Shown: one piece after another, positions 31,801 to 43,016 of the stretch
Position numbering within the stretch: position 1 is the stretch's first letter
How the letters are laid out: every line of letters begins with the position of its first letter
Assembly: GCF_026151205.1 (NCBI RefSeq)
Contig: NC_087076.1
Location: 3,929,902 to 3,993,901, forward strand
DNA length: 64,000 nucleotides
Direction: 5' to 3'
DNA from: Bolinopsis microptera
Lineage: Eukaryota > Ctenophora > Tentaculata > Lobata > Bolinopsidae
Translations under genes and position numbers: made by a program
Notes under the pieces: generated by a model
Seen by the model: only the letters and a program-made list of their open reading frames with translations
Databases searched by the model: none
Told to the model about the DNA's origin: nothing

Positions 31801-34800
31801 ACCTGACGGAAGAAGTAAGAACTACTACCTTACTACAACTACACTGCAACTAGGACAACTAGACTGCAACTCGGAGGACATTCAACATAGAACTGTTATT
31901 TTGCTAAACTTTGTATTTTTTGAACAACCTGGTCTCCCAAGGGGGAAAGGAGAAGTATAATTGATAGCATGTTTATTATTTTGTTCTGAAGTATTAGTTA
32001 TATTATAGCTTTAAGGTTGACGAGAAAAGTAGAAAGTTTTGAACGTATTTGTATTTTACCAAAATTTAAGGAGTTATGTTTATCATTAAAGTTATAAGTA
32101 TTATTAAAGTTATGTTTATTATTAAAGCTCTTTTAATAACGTACCTTTTTAAACTATCCCTAGATGAACTTGAAAAACTTTATCAATAACTGTTTTTGTC
32201 TTATCTGGAGTTTGATCTTTGCATAATACGTTTTGTATTTAAGTACCATTTTTCTGGCGATATATTCTCCAGCATAAGCTACTTTTCTGAACATGTTATT
32301 TTCTGGGAGGACTTGTTTAAAATGGCTGAGTATAAGTTTTATCTTAAAAACGGTGTTATTAAATTTATTATTATTATCGTCTTTTTATATGGGGAGATGG
32401 GAGAGTTGTGCGATAGGTGTATTTTAGTTTAGGTACATATTATTATTTAAGAATTGGATTATATTGAAATTTAGAATAACTTTAATCTTAATATGTAATC
32501 ACGTTATAATCCTAATGAAGTAATTGCTCAGTAGTATTTATATAGTTTATATGTTGTTTGTTGTAAATTATCATGAATCATCTTCACCTCAAATTGTACC
32601 GTTTAGATTCCATATAGCTTCAGCACCTCAAATCATATAAGTTCTCATTTCCCAGCAAATAGTTTCATACCTGTCATTAAGTTCTGTAGACGCATTTCAC
32701 TTCAACCAATAAGCTTCACTCAATTAATTAGCGATCCTATCAGGCCTATTTCATTTATTCACGTGACACACCATCCCATTTATAATCTTCCGCTTTAGTT
32801 CACCTTGTTGAAAGAGTTTGTCACCATTAGTCTGATTACTCCTAAACTCATTCCTCTTTCATGTCACATGACCATTCCTCACAAGTTTTAGATTCACGAG
32901 TCATGATACAGTTTTGAAGATTTAGTTCTGTGGATTACCATTTTAATAAGTTTATATTTTTCATTCTCTTCCGCAAAACTCTTTATTTAAAGTCTTTTAT
33001 TTTGTAAAACCTACCACTAAGTCGAGCAGCTAGGTACACTAAGTGTGTGCTACAACTATAATGGTTCAAATGTCACATTTTGTGTGACTTAGTTAACTGC
33101 AGTTGTCTAATTATCATTCCTTGGTCTGAAATATAGTAGATTAGGTCAATCTAACAATTATGATACCACATTGGTTAAAGGGCACGGATCGAACGGTTAC
33201 AAGGCAATATTTGGGTAACTTTGTCACACTCAGAATACCATACCTCTATTCTACTGTGAAGTGTCCTCAAAAACTTTTAACTCTTTATTTGATGGTTGAT
33301 CTACCAATCATAGCCCTAAAATATTTTGTTTCGAATAGTTAGCTAATACAGGCACTTGGTTATTAGGAAATGAGGTTAATTCTGTCACAATATATGGAAT
33401 TTTAAATTTTGGGCGAATTATTTATATAATCTGATTTTGGTCTGAAAGGCGGGAAAACTTTATATGATGACAATGTAGTTGATGCAAGTTAAGATCAGTT
33501 GATGTTTACATTGTCACAAAAATGATACGAAATCGTAAATAGGTTAAAAACAATGATTATAGAATGAAATAGTCTCTTATAATAACTCTTATAATAACTG
33601 ATGTGACAAAGTAAACATGTCTTGCCCCTATTTTGAAGATCTATATATTCTATGACTCTATTAGAATTCAACATTCTTCCAGAAAAAAATCGGTAGAATA
33701 TTGTCCAGAACATCAGAGCTCAATTTTAGGTTAAATTTGTCAAAGTTACTAAAAATGTGACAAAATTAACTTTTCCTGCCCCAACAATTTCAAGATAGTG
33801 TGTAAAAATTAGCATAGGCTGCTTTATTGCCTATATAAATCAATCCAAACTACGAAAAAGATCTGTTAATCTGATGACGATTACCTAACTCTTATAATAA
33901 CTGATGTGACAAAGTAAACATGTCTTGCCTCTATTTTGAAGATCTATAACTCTATTAGAATTCAACATTCTTTCAGAAACGATTGGTAGAATATTGTCCA
34001 GAACATCAGAGCTCAAGTTTAACAATTTTAGATTAATTTGTCAAAGACGCTGAAAATGTGACAAAATTAACTTTCCCTGCCCCAACAATATCAAGATAGT
34101 GTGTTAAAATTGGCATAGGATGCTTTATTATCTATATTAATCGATCTAAACTACGAAAAAGATCTGTTAATCTGATGACGATTACCTAACTCTTATAATA
34201 ATTACTGATGTGACAAAGTAAACATGTCTTGCCCCTATTTTGAAGAGCTATACCTCTATTAGAATACTATGTAACTTTATCATCAATGAACTAGTTATTT
34301 TGCCAGCAAGGAGCTAACAGAGTTATAATAATTTTTTTTGTGACGAAATAACCCTATTTTTGACCATGTTGCGGTAGTTTAATTGTGACACTGTTAACAT
34401 ATTACCACCCGATAATGGTTTATGTGACTAGTGCGTGGTACTAGCAGTGTTGTTTGATCCATAGTACATAAAATAAGGGGTTTAAGCTGGTATATCATTA
34501 TTTGTTCAATTTCACACATGTTCAGATATCATCAAGATTATGTGACAAAGTAAACTTGTTTGTGCCTTCTCTGTTTTAATTCCTTACGACTATATGATAT
34601 AATAACAATTCCTAGCACTTCCAGGCCATCAAATAAACCTAAACTACTCAGAATTGCTTATCAGGGTGCCCTAAACATTCTTCACATGTTTTCTTAAATG
34701 TGTGACGGAGTAAACCTGAGTGCACCATCTAACGAAAAAAGTCGTCAAATATGTACGTAATGGTCATATGTACCCATTCAATCAACTGGACACTCAAAAA

Positions 34801-35950
34801 TCTGGTCAAAAACGGCAGCAAGGGGTCCATATTTACTCCGTCACATGTTTATAGTGTGACAATGTGCCGGCCGTATTTAATCGATATCTTATCACCTGAT
34901 TAAGATATCGTTAAGTGACAAAGTTAGCCTAGAGGATGAGACGATTATCCTAACCATCAAGGGTTTGTGTAATTTCATAGTGTGACTAAGTCAACTACAC
35001 TGTGCCTTTTAATAGGGTCACTTATATTTACCAATATCCTCAAACTCAAATGAACGTGTCCATAACTTCTCAGGGAAGCATTTTTATCGTATGAATAAAT
35101 CGGTGATTCGGAATCAGGGCCTTTTCACAAGATATTACAACAATTTGGGAGCGTCGAGAGACACTTAATTATTAAATTAATCCATTGTCATAACCGTGTA
35201 GTGAACACTGAACATGGTGTACACTGTACGCTCTAAGCAGATGTCAGGAGAAAATTGAAATCCACAGTTAACTGGTAACTGTCAGATCAGTGACAACTGT
35301 CAGATGTCAAGAGGCAGTTTAATTTATATATTAGCAGTCTAAAAGCTGCACGCTTAGGTTAGGATATTTCTTAAGGAAAGAGTTCACGCGATTTAGCCAT
35401 TACCCTATCCACACAGGCTTTGCCTGGCCTATACATCAACTTCAATTACTTGCTACTCCAACCCGGCCGATAATGGCAAGGTAACCTAGTAATTAGTATG
35501 CAATAAAAGCTTGTACCTGCGGAATAAGGCACGGTCCCATTAGCAGGAAGTCTGCTAAAGCGAGGGAGGCGTAGTAAATTCCGTACATGCCAGCCTCCTT
35601 CTTCAGTTTAGCACATATCATCAGCACGAACAAGTTGCCTGAAGGAGAGTACCTGTTAATCACCAGGTGGCCTTGTTGTCTGATCGTTATATCACGTGAC
35701 TTGGCGAGTATATTGAGGAATAACCTGTTCTGTAAGCCTGACATCTTATCACACCCAAGAGTAATTGTATCTGGTGTGAGAACTACAATTTGTCTGAATT
35801 ATGAATATCAAATAAAAAATATTTGCAAAACAACGGATCAGTTTTAATTATGTGACCTGTGACACCGACTGCAGCGATGATACAACTGCAGGTTATAATA
35901 ACATACTCCAGACTCAGCACGAAGGGTGCTGTACCGTTCACACTGCCCAT
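25878..35950 (-). CDS. class A (rhodopsin-like) GPCR, three coding exons
   Basis: Minus-strand exons 35950-35857, 35638-35517 and 26717-25878 give 351 residues; phases 1 and 0 close. Donors read GTCACA and GTACAA; acceptors CTTCAG and TCTCAG. Exon 1 has MGSVNGTAPF (an N-glycosylation site) and TM1, whose GN motif spans the exon 1/2 join (VGVTG-NLFVL). TM2 has LALAD. Exon 3 carries TM3 ending LERMVAV (ERM for DRY), TM4 with CWLLSLL, an NNTT glycosylation site in loop 2, TM5 with LPSF, TM6, and TM7 with NPIIYAF. Odd points: no Cys 25 residues before the TM3 Arg, though one lies 37 before; TM6 lacks the CWxP proline. The ligand cannot be inferred. The 8.8 kb second intron hosts nested mobile elements. 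An acceptor-like TTTTAG just before the first ATG hints at a 5' UTR intron. Confidence 0.85.
28096..30117 (+). CDS. gag-protease frame of the LTR element
   Basis: A single 673-codon open frame. The first 230 or so residues resemble a retrotransposon gag capsid region. Two CCHC zinc knuckles follow (C-x2-C-x4-H-x4-C: CYNCQKYGHFASSC and CFICGQNGHYARNC), then a Gln/Asn/Tyr-rich linker. A retropepsin-like protease core has LIDTGSSLNLIG and a later ILGQSFL. The region looks intact. Confidence 0.85.
   Translation: MGDLGGQLNALNEEQKQAVRAYATTHAITAVETAKLDFRAGVAGSRRPNTFDPSITTIQAYFDMYEPFRYIMCMNGQQAVNTFLTYLDSKSLNLIVDQELTTEDDWDTFKAEVIKALSTPSVAVKARFEIKKATQFLDETVAQFGQRLLELGKIGYNVNQLAARDSILKDALSAGVLRDDLSMILINLCDKTFHELLAEAVKLDSSYQARQTIKARDKVEVSVMKTELDAAGKFDQEYFQVPVMYTSRGRPQQHNWRDSRSYNVQCYNCQKYGHFASSCHSRNNTFTPNQMVQGSRGLYYENSSMRPHRCFICGQNGHYARNCGFQAVDDSSGPYQYGQPTNENSQNFSRSDDYRQRSVQRGYYQPYVPRYPPFQNTGEGPQCENRSLQDRKHQANNIALEHQQFREQEHSRRHGSQNVGSRVAEGQEQYNDQWSPHDLVNNERSVDCGTVPEDDIERQTINLCKGRVYLNVDINSVGVKALIDTGSSLNLIGEKLVEKLGLSKLVTEGTFKLVGVTGAPLQTSGILHNVPVIVKNAVLECDFIVTNMMNEACILGQSFLSQHHIIIDFHSKTVKNSMFVADLLEGTPSNNTLQVSITQDTVVTGLDVSECAVNDNATFDHIKPPAVSPNTIHIDMHLEIIENKVKKISCYIKTPEHVDRENVASTVHQEEVG
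30130..32406 (+). other. pol-less 3' interior of the LTR element
   Basis: About 2.3 kb with only short frames (a 78-codon one at 30130-30366). No motif of RT, RNase H, integrase or envelope was seen. Its origin is unknown. The last 20 bases are purine-rich (polypurine tract). Confidence 0.5.
33083..34997. repeat. dispersed TGTGAC-N4-TNAAC-like motifs, both orientations
   Basis: Forward examples: TGTGACTTAGTTAAC (33083), TGTGACAAAGTAAAC (about 33602, 33905, 34208, 34541), GTGACAAAATTAAC (about 33757, 34058), TGTGACACTGTTAAC (about 34382), TGTGACGGAGTAAAC (about 34700), TGTGACTAAGTCAAC (about 34982). Inverted examples near 33214 (GTAACTTTGTCACA), 33380, 33507 and 34827 (TTTACTCCGTCACA). Spacing is irregular, about 40-170 bp. 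A few are accounted for by the 302 bp tandem repeat; most are not. Confidence 0.75.
33586..34275. repeat. 302 bp tandem repeat, about 2.3 copies
   Basis: CTCTTATAATAACTGATGTG starts at 33586 and recurs at about 33889 and 34190. Each unit includes ACATGTCTTGCC, CAGAACATCAGAGCTCAA, GTGACAAAATTAACTT and ACTACGAAAAAGATCTG. Internal to the TIR element. Confidence 0.85.
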
Positions 35951-38343
35951 CAGATACCTAAAACATAGTTAAATGGTCAATTAATTCAATTAATTAATCA
36001 ATTAATTGACTAATTATTTTAGATCTGTAGCTCCGTTCATACTGTACAGCTAAATAATGAGTTATGAACATGTTGAATCATTTAACATATTAGAACTTGC
36101 TAGATGCTAGTACTAGAATGTTGTAAGAAATTACAATAACCATTCTTGCCAACTAAACGTATAGTTTTAAAAAAATGCTAAAATTTGTCAAAAATATGCC
36201 AAAAGTGCTATTTTTTAGTGGTCATTGAGCACATTTGTCAGAAAACGGCAGAATTGGACTATCGAACTATAAAAGGACTATTAGTATTTATAGTTCTATT
36301 TTTAAAAGCTGCTTCTTCAATTCCGAAAATTCCGACAGGATGTTAGTGAAACAAAAAATTTGGCTGCCGTCAAAACTATGAACAATTATCTCAAATAATA
36401 AGTATAACCGTGACAATCAATAAAAGTGAACTTGTAGCTTGAAGACGAAAAAATGCAGCTATTTATTTAATGGCGTTACCATTTTGTTACGCCATTGCAT
36501 TTAACTTTCATCAAATAATACAGAATTATGAAGCAATGAACTTATATAAAAACAATGACAAAGAATATTTAGGATGGGGAAATACTCAGACTAGTTATTA
36601 TTAGGGCAGGGAGTAAACAGGATTCGACTGTACTATATGATGGGGAAACCATTAACAGCACACGCTCTCTCCGGAGTCTTACTCTGCCCCCAGTAAAAAT
36701 TATCACAAAAACTAACCGTGACAAGTGATATTGTTGTTGTCTCACATGATAGTGCTAATGAACGACCTACAACATACAATGCTTTTAACGGAAGGTATCG
36801 TCCGCGTTGTTGACAGAGAACCAGGAGGTAAGCTAAACCTGGACTTTAAAGTTGGCCCGACTTCTTGTCATGGTCAAGCAACTCCCGTATCGGAATAGTG
36901 CTCTAGGCCTAGCTATATCGAGATTTCTATCAAGATGAAATTACGGATTTACTTGATCGGAAAATTAATTAAGATGCGGACAGTTATGAGAGAAATAAGG
37001 AATAGGTTTCATAAACCAAACATTTTAGGAGTTTGTAACTGTGATCGTTTTGATTGATCGAGGATTGGCCCGTAGAACCAGACAATGTTTAATTATATTG
37101 GTTATTAAAAATCCACACAACATCAAATGTTGTAAAATCAATATTATTATATTTATATGCCAAGCGCTATAATATATGAAAGAAAAAGTCGGCTTGTTGG
37201 TTTGTCGTGGATCGGATTATGATTTTGGATTTGTCAAGGATTCTGATTTGTCAAGAATTCCGATCCAACAAATATTTTTTTCAATATCATTGAAAAGTTG
37301 AAATATGAAGATATCTTAGGACTCTGAAAGTGAAAGATTAGTTTGACGCACCTAAAAGTTTCTACTCTCTAGCATGTTTTAAATATCAAAATAAAAGTTA
37401 ACACAATTGGGTCAGCAAAAGTCTCTACGATATATTATTATTCAGGAGCTGAGATAACTATATATTACATAATATTAATATAACACAAATAAAGGACGAA
37501 TATCCCGGTCGGCACAATTGGGCTCGGAATTTGTTGGTTCTTAAGAATTGGGAGAGGCCCCAAAGTCAGCCCTCTACTATGATAAACTTAGGTAAACAAG
37601 TCATTTCGTTAATAACTGACCGGACTACTGGAACAAACAGGGTGGCTAGGAAGTAAATACCCACACGCAACCCTTTAATAACTCACGTAATTCGTACCGT
37701 ACCAGAATTGCTCAAAAATTATCCGGGATTGGGGATCATGCATCAGCATTCCGCCAGATCTTAAAATGGCCATAAATCGGCTTAGGTTTAAACAAGCAAC
37801 TTGAAATTTTGGGAAAAAACTTCAATTATCAAACCCAATGTGTCTAGAAATTTTGGAGTTCCTATCTGAAAGTGTCCTCAACTTATACTTATAGTGACAA
37901 TAAGCAAACAGAGGGAGTGGCGTGCCACACCCTTTGCAATCGATGCAATTTTCAAAAATATTACTGGCCATGTTTGTTGCAGGGACTATCTAAGAAGAAC
38001 TCTACTGTAAATCCAGCAGTTACTCCGCAGAATTCACAAGGTTCAATTTAATCATATAAAATGATTGTCCCTGACTCTCCCATTACAGTGCAACATTAAT
38101 CAATCTTATTGATTGATTTTGATCGCAAAATTCGTTCTTTCGATTATACTGTTGTTGAATTTGTCACTGGGGTGTCATTATATTTGAATTTGTATCCCGC
38201 CTACATCAATAGTTCACACCATTAAAGGTATTAATTGCCGATGTCAGATACTCTAAACACGATTCACTGGTAACTTACATAATTCAAATGTAATGACAAA
38301 TCTAATTAGTAAAGTATACAACTGGATCAACTAATCTTTCAAT
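35951..38343. other. upstream of the GPCR, no gene seen
   Basis: AT-rich. At 36145-36255 a stretch with TTTTAAAAAAATGC and TTGTCAGAAAACGGCAGAATT reappears inverted near 62838-62930, so a dispersed repeat is present. The rest shows no exon I can support. Confidence 0.5.
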
Positions 38344-38351
38344 GATGGAAT

Positions 38352-39163
38352 CAGGCTTGTCCGCCGTGGCTAAATGGATCGGCGGCGGCGTTTTACTAAA
38401 ATTACACCGGCGGCGGCGGCGTACGCCGGCGTGAGCCGTGAAATCAAGGCCAACTAAATTGAGGTCTATGAAATATGAATATGATCATGTACTTAATTTG
38501 GGTAATTTAGACTTAACTTCAACAAATGATGTTGGTATATTGTTATGGTATTATCTGCTATCAAATAAAAGTTGAGACAAATTGATACAATTCTTTTATT
38601 TAAGGTAAAATACATAAACAATAAATTATTGCTGAAATCAATAGATCTCTCAATCTTTTTTGTTGGAAACAAAATCATAGTTTTTAGAACAAAACAGTGT
38701 ATATTTGAAATTCTTAACATTCATCGTAGATCGCTGACTAGAAAGAATTAAACCTGCAGCCGACCAGGTTCTTTCAATTTCCGCACTACTGGCAGGTATA
38801 CAATGCACTATTCTTACTATGTTTGAGAGTATTGGCCATTGGGAAAGTTTTTTGCCTATCGGCCCAAAATCTTAAAAGTTCGAATTGTAAAATTTCTTCT
38901 TCAGTCAAACTTATGAGTAGGTATCTGCTCAGTTCTTCTGATAATCAATATTGTTAAGTTAGCTAAAGGTGTGTATCATGTGTTTGTTGCCCCTAGCCGC
39001 TAATCGCTATCATGGTAACACTGATATCTTCAAATGTAGACAGAATTATTTTGAAGTCAGAAAATGCACGCCGTACGCCGATGTACGCCGGGGTGTATCG
39101 GCGGCGTTCGGCGTGGCAAAATCTCCCGGCGGCGGCGGCGTTCGGCGGCGGCGGACAAGCCTG
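38352..39163 (-). mobile_element. hAT transposon, internally deleted, 812 bp
   Basis: Perfect 8 bp target duplication GATGGAAT at 38344-38351 and 39164-39171. The terminal inverted repeat is CAGGCTTGTCCGCCG. Subterminal regions are full of GGC/GCC repeats (GGCGGCGGCGGCGT type). On the minus strand, from about 38930 to the TGA at 38650-38652, it encodes the C-terminal dimerisation domain of a hAT transposase, including PASSAEIERTWSAAGLILSS. A one-base frame change lies near 38858, between a FWADRQKTFP block and PILSNIVRIVHC. Most of the transposase (catalytic core) is missing, so the copy cannot move by itself. Confidence 0.93.
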
Positions 39164-39171
39164 GATGGAAT

Positions 39172-39270
39172 TATCAGACAATTTTAAAGCGCTGACTCTT
39201 CAACTGAACGGCGAGACGATTGTTCCAAGCCCTTCGCCGATCACAAATAAGAGTATTATTATTTTATAAA
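39172..39270. other. short gap between hAT and repeat R4
   Basis: No feature recognised. Confidence 0.4.
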
Positions 39271-39565
39271 TAACTAGAAAACCCGTGGTCACAGGGAGGA
39301 AGCTAATAGTGTTTTTTGTTAGGAAGTTTAAATCGCGTCAAAAAATATTCAACACAACTGAAGATACAGCCAATTAAAATGTTGCTCGTACTAAACACAG
39401 CGTAATATCAACAAAATAAAACCTATCGTTAAAACAATCATTGCACGTGCGTGTAATAACCCTCGTTACCATAGTTACTACGCAAGTTCATATTTTTCAT
39501 CTAATTTGCACGTGGGCGGTCGTACATACATCAGAAATAATTCTCTGAATTATAGTAGAGATAGT
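39271..39565 (+). repeat. interspersed repeat R4, copy 1
   Basis: Begins TAACTAGAAAACCCGTGG, contains AACAATCATTGCACGTGCG, GTTACCATAGTTACTACGCA and AATTTGCACGTGGGCGG, ends near TATAGTAGAGATAG. A second copy lies at 42787-43016. No protein. A shared opening TAACTAGAAACCCG also occurs at 58780. Confidence 0.75.
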
Positions 39566-42500
39566 ATGGAAAATAATGGAAGAATGGACTGTTCAATACA
39601 TCAAAAGGTTATAATATAGTTGGTCACAAGTGACTAAGCTCGGACAGGAATCGCACAGTTCGGCCCGACATAATTATACTGATTTTTAAAAAAGAGGACT
39701 GATTTTCGCAAAAATCCGAAGTAGAGTGGTTATTTTAACCTAATACACATGGGTCATGGTATGTCAACAAATGGCATTATAATTTATATGGGCGAAATAT
39801 ATGCATATCTACTATCTAGTTCAAATAAATAGAGACATGCCACTCAGACAGAGCGTGGATATAAAGTTCCTGTTCCTTGTCAAACCAGGTAGACTGAATT
39901 TAATTGGTCGACGATTGACAGGCGTGCTAAATCACTCTAAACTCGGACTTCGAGATGTTTCTAAGAGGTCGTTCACAAATTACGATCTAAATAAATTTTT
40001 GGACAATTTTGTCATTTTGACCCCCCTCCGTCATCTGAATAATTTTTACACATATATAGCTATTGTGTCAAAATTACATTAGCGTAATCATTCGGAAACT
40101 CCCCTCCCCCTCGGGTGAATAAAGCGAATTAGGTCAACAAACTAGAGCGTGAATATTAATATAATATAAACATTGATCTTGAATCTTAATCTGTGTCTCT
40201 TTCAGGTTATCGCTCTTAATCAGCGCTGAATTATCAACAAAAAATATGTAAAAAAAACTGGTAGCTCACTCGGTGGCTTAGAATTTTAGAATTAATCAAC
40301 AACTTGTCAAAAGAAGCGTTGGTAATATTACAAGTTGAAACAAGTGGAATAAGTGAAGTTTCTAACGTTACATTCGCACATAATGTATAATTAATGAAGC
40401 GTTAACATATTATAATGGGAAATATACTAAACAAAGCTTGCTAGTTAGTATTCAAATTCAGTTTATACATCAACCGAGCTTAATTGTTTTGGGGATAAAG
40501 CACAGTTTCAGTAGCAAAGCCAAGATAACCTTCCTTTAGAGCGATCCGTTAAATGTGAAATAAAGCTGTCGAAGTTGGTCATATTTATATGCGACCACCT
40601 TTCGTTATTTGATGCATACCCTCATTATAACGGTTTATACCGTGACAGTTATATGATTAATAGAATTTCTGTCAGAGGTCGAGACAATCCAGTCATCTAA
40701 CTAATACTGCATATTATATTATAATTAACATTAAATAGATATAATATATTTTGAGCGTAGTTATATTCTAAGACTGCTATAATTATAGTATCAACTCACA
40801 GTCACAACCCCGACACAAGGATCTCTGGTCAGTTTGATATTTGATAACTGCAGTGGAACTTATAAAACCATAATCTTACTGGTCTCAGATAGTCGCAGTG
40901 CGGACATAACGTCGCGTCTTGGCAAATTTTACAATTGCTTTGCTTCGACAAGATAAGCAGTGTGCTGGGGATAATATTATTAATATTACTATATACTACT
41001 ATATTATTATATATTACTATGACTTTAACATCAATCAAATCAGGAGTTAGCCACCATTTGTTAAATTAATCTACTTGCACGTGTGCTTATATAATATCCC
41101 CGGGCGCCGTGGTTATATGGATAATAATTAATGATATGTCGCGGCAAAACGCAGGTATAATCTTATCCGGGGACCGGGGGCAAGTTCTTTAACTTGAGGG
41201 TAGAAACTAGGAGAGATGGTTACTATCCACCGTTTTAGCATTTAAAACCCCGTACTGCCATTAAAATTCGTGCAGTTGAGTCGGATTACATGTTGTCAAA
41301 TATAAAGTTACCAGCAATTTATATCTTTTCGGTGCCATCGAATAAAATTTGTTTTTGTAACTTGAAATGAGGCGGAAAATAATGAAATATAGAAAGAAGA
41401 GTAGTTTGTGGGTTTACACTATAATTTGCTTCCCAACTCTGTTTAAAAGTATACAATTACAGGATAGTACAACAAGGAATAATACATTAAAATGACCCTA
41501 AAGGATGTCTTGGTAGCGCAATTCTGCTCGGGTATGGTTGACCGCGTCTAGCTTAGAGTAATTAGGCAAATTTAAACTTTTGAAGAACCACTCTGTATTA
41601 CTATTACTTAGTACACACTGCACATCTGACCTAGACTCTGAATCTGACCCCAAATACATAAAAAGGGATATTGTTCGATATAATGAGGTTTTTATATGAA
41701 TGGAATTTGATATAAATGGTCTGTGACGGATAAGGAGAACGGGATTTAAACTTTAATATTCGAACCTTATAACTGAACGAAAATGGACGCTTTATTCGAC
41801 ATATACGGTATTAAACAGTTACTGCCAAGTTCAACGTAAACTAAATGACTGGCTGGAAGGGGGCGCTGATTTAAACTGGTCTGAATATCGGAAACTAGAC
41901 GGAACAGCGGAAACTAGGCGGAGTAACTGGAGCACAGCTGGTTTGTCCTGATTATAACCACCCTGGAGATCCCTAAAGTTAGAGGGATTAACTGCATGTG
42001 TGGTAGGTGTAGTTTGACACCACCAATAGTCATCCTTATCATACCCCCTACTCTTGTTCCTCTGAACAGATGCAGTTATTTCAGTCTCGCAACGTCATGA
42101 CTAGTGGAAGGGAGAGGAGAGGAGTGTAACAAGCATTAGGGGGTGGGGGGGGGGGGGGGTGGGAACTTCATAGGAAACTATATAATTACTATATACTTAG
42201 ATGCCATCCCCCTCCCTCCCGAAACAACTTCAATTAACTTGTTGTTGAAAGTTAATTGATATTCTTGGCACGCTGTGGAACGCACAAGTCTCATTCTGTC
42301 GCTAATTATCCTAATTAATTTGCCTGATAATTGTGGTTTACAAGAAAAGGAATTACCGGCCAGTTATCAGGTTTTAAGGCCACAAAATAAAGAGCTATTT
42401 TTCGCACCGTTGGCGTTATTAGTAATTACATTACATGCTGTTGCGTTTGTTTCACCAATTTGCCAGTATCTACCTAAATTGATTTTAAAGCTTATTTTTG

Positions 42501-42786
42501 GTGGTTGATTGTCTGCAGTGTGCAGTTTTTAATTATTAACAAACTCATTCCAATCACTTGAGTGCATCCTTCTGTTATTCACTATGATTACAACTTGCCG
42601 GAAATAAAATTACAATTAGCTAATATTAAAAGTTAAGAAAAAGAAAATCACAGCACTCTTGATTCTGGAGCAGACTGAATCTTAATTAGAATGGCACTTA
42701 ATCGATAATACAGAATACTTTATTATAGCACAAGATGATAATATTGTAAAAGAGAATAGTAGTAGGAGTTGTGTTACTTTATAAAG
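39566..42786. other. 3.2 kb intergenic or intronic sequence, no gene supported
   Basis: Only short frames with no recognisable domain. An uninterrupted G-rich run (about 22 bases, one T) lies at 42139-42163. AT-rich otherwise. Confidence 0.45.
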
Positions 42787-43016
42787 TAACTAGAAAGCCC
42801 GTGGACATCACAACCGAAGACACAGCCGATTAAAATTCATTTTGCACTTAATGAGTGAACACAACGTAATTACCCCAAAATTACATTAAAACAATCATTG
42901 CACGTGCGCTTTTGAACACCGTTACCATGGTTACTATGCAGCTTCCTATTTTTCACATAATTTGCACGTGGGCGTTCGTACAAAAAGAATCTTTGGAATT
43001 ATTAATATAATACAGG
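42787..43016 (+). repeat. interspersed repeat R4, copy 2
   Basis: Shares with 39271-39565 the opening TAACTAGAAAGCCCGTGG and the blocks ACAATCATTGCACGTGCG, GTTACCATGGTTACTATGCA and TTTGCACGTGGGCG. It is about 60 bp shorter in the middle. Confidence 0.75.

Larger units (their letters stand above)
27182..33054 (+). mobile_element. young LTR retroelement (Ty3/gypsy-like), gag-protease only
   Basis: Two direct repeats of 648 bp (27182-27829 and 32407-33054) begin TGTG and end TACA and differ at about one position. ACTA occurs on both sides (27178-27181 and 33055-33058), a 4 bp target duplication. A primer-binding-site-like sequence follows the left LTR near 27831, and a purine-rich tract (about 32387-32406) precedes the right LTR. 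The interior has a gag-protease frame, but no reverse transcriptase, RNase H or integrase was recognised in the remaining 2.3 kb. The near-identical LTRs indicate a recent insertion into the TIR element. Structurally whole at its ends; looks like a non-autonomous, gag-bearing form. Confidence 0.9.
27004..35061. mobile_element. TIR DNA element (about 2.2 kb) split by an LTR element
   Basis: A 35 bp sequence at 27004-27038 (beginning GGACACGTTCATTTGAG) recurs exactly inverted at 35027-35061. ATAA flanks both ends (27000-27003 and 35062-35065), a probable 4 bp target duplication. Subtracting the LTR element leaves about 2,180 bp. No transposase is recognisable. The interior contains a 302 bp tandem repeat and many copies of a TGTGAC-N4-TNAAC-like motif. 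It sits in intron 2 of the GPCR gene. The superfamily is unclear; 4 bp duplications occur in several. Confidence 0.8.

Noticed and set aside
38969-39269. Overlapping frames rich in Gly/Arg/Ala over the GGC tracts
   Set aside because: They arise from the (GGC)n subterminal repeat of the hAT element.
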